In this document: positions 57,466-64,000 of the stretch, in pieces
How the letters are laid out: each line of letters opens with the position of its first letter
How positions within the stretch are numbered: the first letter of the stretch is position 1
DNA from: Coprinellus micaceus
Taxonomy: Eukaryota > Basidiomycota > Agaricomycetes > Agaricales > Psathyrellaceae
Length of the DNA: 64,000 nt
NCBI GenBank assembly: GCA_951394405.1
Contig: OX596338.1
Coordinates: 1,240,001 to 1,304,000, forward strand
Direction of reading: 5' to 3'
Position numbers and translations under genes: made by a program
Notes under the pieces: generated by a model
Database searches by the model: none
What the model was told of the DNA's origin: nothing
What the model saw: the letters and a program-made list of their open reading frames with translations, nothing else

Positions 57466-60289
57466 ATGTCGCGTCGCTCTGCTCGCCTCGTCAAGGATGA
57501 ACCTGACGGGAACGTCCCTTCCCTTCCCAGCGCGTCCTCGTCTTCCAGCAACGCGCCGAAAGCAGCGACCAAGAAGCGTACTTCGAACCAAGTCAAGGTC
57601 GATGTGAAAACAGGGCCTGACGGGAAACCTCTTCCAATTCCTCGCGCGCCCTCATCTCACGATGACCCCAAGCCTTCAGCAAAGAGAAGGAAGGTCACGC
57701 CCGAGGACGTCAAGGTCTCCGAGCCCCCAGCCAAGTTGGTGAAGGCAAAGGGGCGCCGGAGGGGCCTCAAGATGATTGCAGAGATGCCTGTGGATATCTT
57801 GCTTGAGATTTTCCAACATTTAGACCCTGCAGATTTACTGAGCCTCTCGAGGACGGATCGGACGTTGCGTGCGTATGTGATGAAACGCTCTGTTGCTCTC
57901 GCTTGGTGGAACGCGGTGAGTACCCTCCCATAGTATGTGTGTTTCCCTTCTGATAGAGATGGGGAATGAGGCCTTTGAGCGTGTTACACCCAAGCCGCCT
58001 GCGTGTCCTGAGGGAATGTCTTTGCCGCAGTACGCCAACTTACTATATGGTCGAACTTGCTTTGTGAGTTCTCTTGTCGTTCTCCCCTCGACTATAGCGA
58101 CTGATTTACTTCTTTATAGTTTTGTACCGCAACCCAAGGTCTGACGCGAAGTTGGAGTGCCTATCTCCGAGCTTGCAAGAAATGCCTGAACGATGACCAG
58201 TGCGAGCTCTATCTTCATCCATCCCACCGGTTGCTGACGACTATGAACAGGTTGTTTGTCACGTTTACCAAGGGCTCGCTGCGATCCAACATCGAGTATG
58301 AGCTGCGTCAGATGACTGGGCCCATCTCTAGCAAATACGGTGAGTCTGAATTCCAGGCCAACAACGCTCCCCTATTGATGCGCATTGCGAGACAGGGGGT
58401 CCCGATGTTTTCTTGCGGGAAGACTTTGAGAAGCATCGGAAGGTGCTCACCCAACCCAACTCTCAAGACAAGCACAAGTCCACTACGTATTTCCACAATG
58501 CAGCCGTGGAAATAAATCGTCGTCTCGTTCGTGTACGTTTTGATGTATTGTCTCGCTGTGTCCAGTACTTACGGGGTCACAGGCGCGAAGCGACTTCAAG
58601 GACTGGGATGCTCGCGAGGCCCGACAGAAAGAGCAAGAACTCAATGCGCGTCGTGCGGATCGTAAAAGCGCGTAAGTCAAATCCATTTCGTCGTACAGCA
58701 AATCTCGTCTAATCGGTGTTATAGCATACTGGAGAAGCTTGAGGAGTTAGGTATGGGAACCCATTCTTTCACTGGTTAGTCTCTGAAAGGCTGACCTCAT
58801 TGTGAAGGCTATAGCGAAGGGGTGAAACGCCTCGGAGACAATAAGTTCACGAAGATTCATGGAGTCAATGCAGTCACGCTACTGACCGACAAGGGTAGGT
58901 CCCACCTTGTTCTTTAGCAAAAACATGACTAACGAGTCACATTGTAGAATGGGACAGAGTCAAGCCTGGTATCCTTGCCGTCCTTGATGGGCACCAGAGG
59001 GATATCGACAGTGCCAACCGCAGAGAGGTTATCTCCGAACGCACCGCGCTGCTCGAAGACCTCCTCCAGGCGGCTCTGAGCCAGAACCGAGGGCTAAACC
59101 TCCCCGAGGTCCCGGAATCTCAACTGGCTAAATTGGAACCGTTTCGGACGATCATTTATGATACCCCCGAGAGCAAGCAACTCGAAGTGAAGCACGTCAT
59201 GAAAGACTTCAACAAGATTTCGTCCGTCTTGCAGACATGGAAAGCCGAGGCCGAGAGAACCTTGCTAAATCTCATTCAGACATCAGCACTCTCTACTGGC
59301 AATGGGAAGAAGGGGAAAGGGAAGCGACCAGCTTTGGGCATCGAGACTCTGGAGCTGGCGACTACGATATTCTGGTGCAAGTGGTGTGGAAAAAGCTACC
59401 CCACGATGTATCCATCAGTCCTGACACACACATGCCTCTTCGAACGGCGTGCCCCCGACCAAGCGAGGTCGTACATCCCCAGCAGAAACCCTAGGATCAG
59501 ACAAATCGACAGGGAGATCCAATACCTGAACGATGAGGACAAGGCCGACCCCAATCCGGGTTGGAATCAAGGCGGGAACCAACTTGTCTTTTTCGAGAAG
59601 GCGTCTGAATACGCGGCCGCGATTGTGACCGCACTGGGGAAGGACCCCAAAGTTGCGACATGGGAGGAGCTTGATCAGGCGAACGAACGCCTTGAGTGCG
59701 TTTATTGTCGCTTACCTCAGGATGGAAAGGAAAAGGCGAAGAGGCTCGTTATGGACTGGCGCCAAGCGGTGAGTACAATTGAGCAGCACTCGATTTTTCC
59801 AGTTACTAAAGGGTTACTTGCCCGTCCTTTCCCCTTCGCGAATGCCAGATACTTCACCAACTCGATGGATACAGCATTCACCTCAAGTTCCAGTTCGACA
59901 AAGAAAAGAGAGGGGTGTTGACCTACGAGAACTCCTGGAAGAAGCTAGATGTCCAATCCACGGCAAAGGCATACGAGAAGGAGCTCAAGGTTGCGAGCAA
60001 GGGCGCCGGTCGGACCAGGAGTACCAGTACACCTCTGACACGACACTCACCCGACCTCTACTGCACAGAGTGCTCTTTGATCCGTATCAAGAAAGACGGC
60101 ACTGTTGTTAAGTACATCAAGAAGAGCGGCCCCTACCAGTACTCGGACACCCCCGTCAAACCTGGCGCCAAGAAGTGCAGTGAAGGGCACGATTTGAAGA
60201 AGATGGGGACGTTCACTGACCGATACTGCCAGTCGAGCGGATACGATTCTTCGTTCAGAGTCGAGCCGAATCCCGTCAGGATCCCCTAA
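57466..60289 (+). CDS. F-box/zinc family protein (copy e), full length
   Basis: Ten exons (57466-57915, 57971-58063, 58120-58199, 58251-58339, 58396-58532, 58583-58671, 58725-58750, 58808-58894, 58948-59768, 59849-60289) give 770 residues, the longest of the family here. Order: Arg/Ser/Lys-rich tail starting MSRRSARLVK; F-box (MPVDILLEIFQHLDPADLLS); Cys-x2-Cys-x16-Cys-x2-Cys; helical middle; EPFRTIIYDTPE; Cys-x2-Cys-x13-His-x-Cys; Cys-x2-Cys followed by WRQAILHQL; and a final Cys-x2-Cys (YCTECS)...Cys-x3-His (KCSEGHDL). Closest in layout to copy d, 23 kb away. Presumed substrate receptor of an SCF ubiquitin ligase; target unknown. Confidence 0.9.
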
Positions 60290-60817
60290 TCCCCTTCGCT
60301 GGGTGATTAGGGTGCGATGCGCGGAATGGGAGACGATCGGGAGGGTGACAGTGGCCAAGAACCTGGAGACGTATATAGGACTGGTCCCTCGGTGGTTATG
60401 TTTTTATATAGCCCCAATACTCACCCGCATGTATATACATAGTGCCGACCAGTTTGCGGTATGTAGATTCAAACGTAAACCCAATTGCCATCGTGCATAA
60501 AAAGGGAGCCTGTGTACATGATGATGCCCGGAGCCCCACACTTGGTTTTTCCTCGACTGGCGATGGCATTGTCATCACCTACCGACGTATGTCTCGCCAG
60601 ATAAATTGGGCAAAACCGCGGTGATGCCTCGCGTTCTCCGAGACTCGTTGCCCTTCGCACAACGCATGCGAAATGAACGCAATTGTGGAATCAAAAGCAA
60701 CGTCCAAGCTCATGCGAAGCTTTCCGACAGCCACATCAGGATCATCCAGATGTGGGCGCTGTCGAAGAGCGGTGCCCCACTCGTACATGTCGAGTCCGGG
60801 CAAACAGACAGCAAAGA
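60290..60817. other. Convergent intergenic region
   Basis: About 530 bases between the stops of F-box copy e and the archaemetzincin. Only short random frames are seen; 3' tails of both genes are expected here. Confidence 0.45.
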
Positions 60818-62233
60818 TCATCCCACCTCCTCCAACCTCCCACCAATCCACGCCGTATATGAATCAAACAGAGGACTACCCTCATGTTTGGTGCAGTACT
60901 CCTTTAACGCCCTGTACCGAGCTTTGGCCGTCTCCCCATCACCTCCTATAGCTGCCATGAGCTTCGCCAGGTCGACGGGACAGAGATAGGGCGGTTGCCT
61001 CGCGTCTTCTACCAGACTCGCCGTCCCTTGCATCGAACAAGCGTAGTAGACGCAATGATCGATGCCGAAGCAATGCCCGAGCTCGTGTGCGGCTGTACGA
61101 CATACTCGACTCAGCCAGAGTTCAGACGAGGAGTGGGTTGAAGAGGTGGAGGGGGAGGGGAGGGAGCCAACGTGTGCCCTCACTGCGCGCTCAAGCGGGC
61201 TGTCGACTGCAGTGGAGTGCAATTGGTGACCGCCCGCGGACTTCCCTTCCCCTACTCTTCTCCGTTTCCCACCCTTCTTCTTAGCCCCCTCCCCTTCTTC
61301 ATGGGCTCGACACACTTCTTCCACATATTCTCTGCAGTGGCTCGCAGGCCAAGCGTGCTCCCTCTCCACCTTCCACTCCCCGTCCATCTCAGGTCGATAT
61401 CTCGCCACCGACACCACAGCAACTCTACTCCCACCATACGCCCTCCCGCAGCAAAAGTCGTCCTCCTCTCCCTCGTACAGGTCGTGATTTACCAGCAGCA
61501 GTAGGGCATACGCGTCCGAAGGGAGGAGGTCGCCAATCGCACAGTCAAGTATGTCGTCCAGACAGAGCTGCTTCGGGAAGGTGCCGTTGGGGTCAGCTCG
61601 CGCCCGTATTCGCGTAGCGGAGGTCGAGGTTTGGAGTGAAATGTATTTTGGCTGGGAGGACTTGACCTTGGTCCGCGCTCGTTTGGCCGGAGGTGGACCT
61701 TCGTCCTCCTCCCAGAGCGCGAAAGTCAGTGGCGTGGGCAGCATTCGAACAGGGACCCCGTGGTAGAACGCTTCGAGGTACTCTAACACGTCCTGTGTGT
61801 TGGGAGCTCCAGCCACAGAAGCAGAATGACTGCTTTCCTTCATAGAGCACGGTGTCGTCCAGTCATTGATGAAGGACGCGTCCTCGCTGACGGACGGGGG
61901 CGCAGCGACATACACGACCCTACGCTTCGCTTTCGCAGAGATCTTCTTCCGTTCCCTAAGCCATTCCGTCATATCCTGTCCTGGACACTCAGGATCCCAT
62001 GCAAGTTCATCGTTTGGAAGGACCAAGGGAGCTGGAAACGTTCCCGAGCTGTAAGCTGGGGTGGCATCCTTCGAGGCTTTCGACACGTTCTTGCCACCTC
62101 GTGAACTGGAAGTTGCAGGTTGGGTTGCCATCGCGTCGGCGAGCTGACGCGCCGTAGGTCGTTCATAGCCTGCAACGGCTGCGTACCTAGATGGCTCGAG
62201 TAGCAAGGAGCTATGAGCGCAGCTGGAGGACAT
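60818..62233 (-). CDS. Archaemetzincin-type zinc metalloprotease
   Basis: A single exon of 471 residues. The zinc site HELGHCFGIDHC begins at residue 383 (61087-61052) with three His ligands, and is followed by VYYACSMQG and PYLCPVDLAKL. The extended motif with extra cysteines is the mark of archaemetzincins (AMZ, peptidase family M54). Upstream segments CLDDILDCAIGDLLPSDAYA and LLLLVNHDLYEGEEDDFCCG fit the family's strand order. A Lys/Gly/Ser-rich insert of about 70 residues lies between them and the active site. The usual substrate is poorly known. Met at 62233 gives the longest form; a later in-frame Met (62131) is possible. It shares a 119-base promoter with the divergent second gamma-glutamylcyclotransferase-like gene. 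Confidence 0.9.
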   Translation of the reverse strand: MSSSCAHSSLLLEPSRYAAVAGYERPTARQLADAMATQPATSSSRGGKNVSKASKDATPAYSSGTFPAPLVLPNDELAWDPECPGQDMTEWLRERKKISAKAKRRVVYVAAPPSVSEDASFINDWTTPCSMKESSHSASVAGAPNTQDVLEYLEAFYHGVPVRMLPTPLTFALWEEDEGPPPAKRARTKVKSSQPKYISLQTSTSATRIRARADPNGTFPKQLCLDDILDCAIGDLLPSDAYALLLLVNHDLYEGEEDDFCCGRAYGGSRVAVVSVARYRPEMDGEWKVEREHAWPASHCREYVEEVCRAHEEGEGAKKKGGKRRRVGEGKSAGGHQLHSTAVDSPLERAVRAHVGSLPSPSTSSTHSSSELWLSRVCRTAAHELGHCFGIDHCVYYACSMQGTASLVEDARQPPYLCPVDLAKLMAAIGGDGETAKARYRALKEYCTKHEGSPLFDSYTAWIGGRLEEVG

Positions 62234-62352
62234 GGTGGGAGGGGAGAGAAAGCTGAAGCGCGGATGAAGTAGAGAGCCTCAACAGCATAAACGGGTTTGA
62301 TGGCGACTGTCAAGTCCAGAAATAGGGGCTGTACGGCAGAAGTCCTCAAGCC

Positions 62353-63036
62353 ATGGTTGCGCCGAATAGTCACGTCCCCACTCTCTACTTTGGCTATGGA
62401 AGCAATCTTTGTATAGACAAGATGAAGAGGAGGTGTCCCGGAAGCAAGCTAGTTGGCAGAGGACTCCTGAGAGACTGGTACGCCCGTGCTTTGCTTTTAA
62501 GCGCCCAGGCTTCACATTGATCAACGCCCAACAGGAAGTGGATAATCAGCGAAAGTGGCTACGCAAACATAGTCCTTTCACCCGGAGATACCGTATACGG
62601 CCTCATATACCAACTTAGCGAGGCAGGGGAGGCGTCCCTAGATCGCTCTGAAGGGGTGCCACATAGCTACAGCAAGGAGATGGTGTCGGTCGAGTTCGTG
62701 TCCATCGACCCGCTCTTGAAAGCCGTAGAAGTCACCCAGGGAGTGGCGATGGAAGAACCTAAAGTAGTCAAGGAGGTCATGACGTACGTCAATCGGGAGC
62801 ACACGAAATACGGGCAGCCCCGGGAGGAATACATCGGGAAGATAAACCAGGGGGTCATAGACGGTGTAAAATATGGGATCCCCGAGGAGTATTTCGAGAC
62901 ATATATCAGGCCTTTCATTCGCCCGCCAATACTAGGTGAAGAGGGTGAGCTGGGGGCCAGGTACTCATTCGACCCACAGCTGGCCGATGCGCTGATACTC
63001 GCTTTGAGTACCGCTCTCAACCCAACAGCGGGATAG
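62353..63036 (+). CDS. Gamma-glutamylcyclotransferase-like protein (copy 2)
   Basis: Two exons (62353-62477, 62535-63036) give 208 residues. MVAPNSHVPTLYFGYGSNLC starts it, with the YGSNL substrate loop. RCPGSKLVGRGLLRDW ends exon 1, then come WIISESGYANIVLSPGD, VYGLIYQLSEAGEASLDRSE, a variable middle, and EEYIGKINQGVIDGVKYGIP. Exon 1 is 125 bases, exactly as in copy 1 (42065-42733), and the intron interrupts the same codon, so the two are paralogues. The frame beginning at 62656 alone would lose the active-site loop. Predicted to cleave gamma-glutamyl dipeptides. A likely poly(A) signal AATAAA follows at 63065-63070. Confidence 0.87.
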
Positions 63037-63096
63037 TTAAATGTAAATTCGCTAGACGAAGAGCAATAAATGGTGCACATACTCCACACCACCCAT

Positions 63097-64000
63097 CTAC
63101 AGAGTGTCCCTAACAAACCCTAGCGTACCCAGACTGCTCGTCACAAGCTCCAGTACCCTCTGACTCTCCTTCCTATGCACGACCTCCAACTCCCTCATCG
63201 CCTCCCCAAGCTCCTCCCCATTCTCAATCAACACCTCCCCATGCACCTGCAAGAACACCTTCATCATCGCCTCCACCGCCTCAAAGTCCCTATGGCTCCT
63301 CAGCCTCTGCGTCAGCGCATGCATAAACAGAGCTAACGACTCCAGCAAAAGGAGAGTCCGGATCTCCAGATCGAGTGCAGCGGGGGAGAGGATCTTGGCG
63401 TAGTTGAAGAAGTCCTCGTAATCCCCTTCCCGGCTTGCCTCCTCCATCTTCTTCACGAACACACTCTCAATCCCCCCGAGCATCCTCTTACCCCTCTCCT
63501 TCCTCCTCTCTTCATCCTCATCCCTCTCCTTCTGCTTCTTACTCTTCACATCCTCCAATGCGAACCTCGTCTCCACACCTGGCAGTGTGGGGATGAAGAA
63601 TGGAGCCTGTTCTGGTGCTTTTGGGGCCTCCTTGGGCTTGTTCCGCTGCTGGATGACTTCGAGGTTGAGTAGCGTCTGCCACCTCGACCGGGGGAGAAGG
63701 GTGAGCGTGATAAGGTCTCCGTCGAGTTGGGGAGGCGTTGAGAAGACATTAACGTCTTTCTCGTCGACCTTGAGCGCCTCCAAGGCCTCCAACACTTCTT
63801 CCTCCTCGGTACCCTGGACACTGGGGAGGTTCACCTCCTCAATATCCTCATCACTAATCCCCTTGAACGTAACATTCGCGTACTGCGCCCTATTCGCCCA
63901 GAGGAACACCCCAAGCGAGTCAATATGCGATGTCGCGAGGAAGTCATTGGTAGGGGAGAACGAGAGCGAAGTGGCGACAGAAGAGGTTTTGAAGGCGTCG
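63097..64000 (-). CDS. UTP21: Utp21/WDR36, small-subunit processome protein, C-terminal part
   Basis: The window holds the end of the gene; the frame is open to the right edge. The first visible residues, upstream of the first in-frame Met, match the last WD-type blade (SFSPTNDFLATSHIDSLGVF, then LWANR). NVTFKGISDEDIEEVNLPSV follows. The Utp21 C-terminal domain has LLPRSRWQTLLNLEVIQQRN, PFFIPTLPGVETRF, a charged KSKKQKERDEDEERRKERGK stretch, DLEIRTLLLLE and LGTLGFVRDTL before the stop. Utp21 is a subunit of the UtpB complex that binds U3 snoRNA and the 5' external spacer during 18S rRNA production in the nucleolus. No intron is seen in this part. Confidence 0.93.
   Translation of the reverse strand, partial: DAFKTSSVATSLSFSPTNDFLATSHIDSLGVFLWANRAQYANVTFKGISDEDIEEVNLPSVQGTEEEEVLEALEALKVDEKDVNVFSTPPQLDGDLITLTLLPRSRWQTLLNLEVIQQRNKPKEAPKAPEQAPFFIPTLPGVETRFALEDVKSKKQKERDEDEERRKERGKRMLGGIESVFVKKMEEASREGDYEDFFNYAKILSPAALDLEIRTLLLLESLALFMHALTQRLRSHRDFEAVEAMMKVFLQVHGEVLIENGEELGEAMRELEVVHRKESQRVLELVTSSLGTLGFVRDTL

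Noticed and set aside
1..64000. tRNA, rRNA or CRISPR features
   Set aside because: No B-box-like GGTTCGANTCC paired with a cloverleaf was noticed by eye, no rRNA-like tract and no regularly spaced repeats. A tRNA scan would be needed to exclude single tRNAs.

Overview
Nuclear DNA of an agaricomycete (mushroom-forming, probably wood- or litter-decaying) basidiomycete. Nearly every gene is split by introns of about 45-80 bases with GT...AG ends. The gene content also fits: class I hydrophobins, a glyoxal oxidase, an aryl-alcohol dehydrogenase relic and a large set of F-box genes. I spliced the genes by hand, checking reading phase across each junction. Exon joins are therefore inferences from frame, splice signals and family resemblance, not transcript evidence. 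Layout, left to right: an F-box gene cut by the left edge (minus); a 2 kb gene-poor stretch with a foldback element; a glycine-rich membrane-anchored-type protein; RCL1 (minus); an F-box/zinc gene (minus); a secreted glyoxal oxidase; PNO1/DIM2 (minus); a DUF6593-like protein (minus); a SAP-domain protein kinase; a URI-like DUF3835 protein (minus) divergent from CTF18; 2 kb without a convincing gene; two tandem class I hydrophobins; two tandem F-box/zinc genes; an aryl-alcohol dehydrogenase pseudogene; three F-box genes of other types (minus); a gamma-glutamylcyclotransferase-like gene (minus) divergent from SNU13; a small unknown gene (minus); UBC9; an unknown protein; mS38 and CLP1 (minus); a possible tiny gene; an MFS permease; a fifth F-box/zinc gene; an archaemetzincin (minus) divergent from a second gamma-glutamylcyclotransferase-like gene; and the 3' part of UTP21 (minus), cut by the right edge. 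Themes: (1) Housekeeping RNA and genome-maintenance genes (RCL1, PNO1, SNU13, UTP21, CLP1, CTF18, UBC9, mS38) alternate with fast-evolving accessory genes. Four of them act in the small-subunit processome or 18S rRNA maturation. (2) Eight F-box genes lie in 64 kb. Five belong to one family with a basic tail, an F-box and several Cys/His zinc-binding clusters, and the four complete ones share a ten-exon structure including a 26-base exon. They probably encode substrate receptors for SCF ubiquitin ligases, but their targets cannot be read from the sequence. (3) Secreted or surface functions are represented by the glyoxal oxidase and hydrophobins. (4) The kinase has lost the usual beta-3 lysine and carries a lysine in its glycine-rich loop at the position used by WNK kinases, the most unusual protein feature seen. 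I saw no CRISPR array, rRNA, convincing tRNA or intact transposon.
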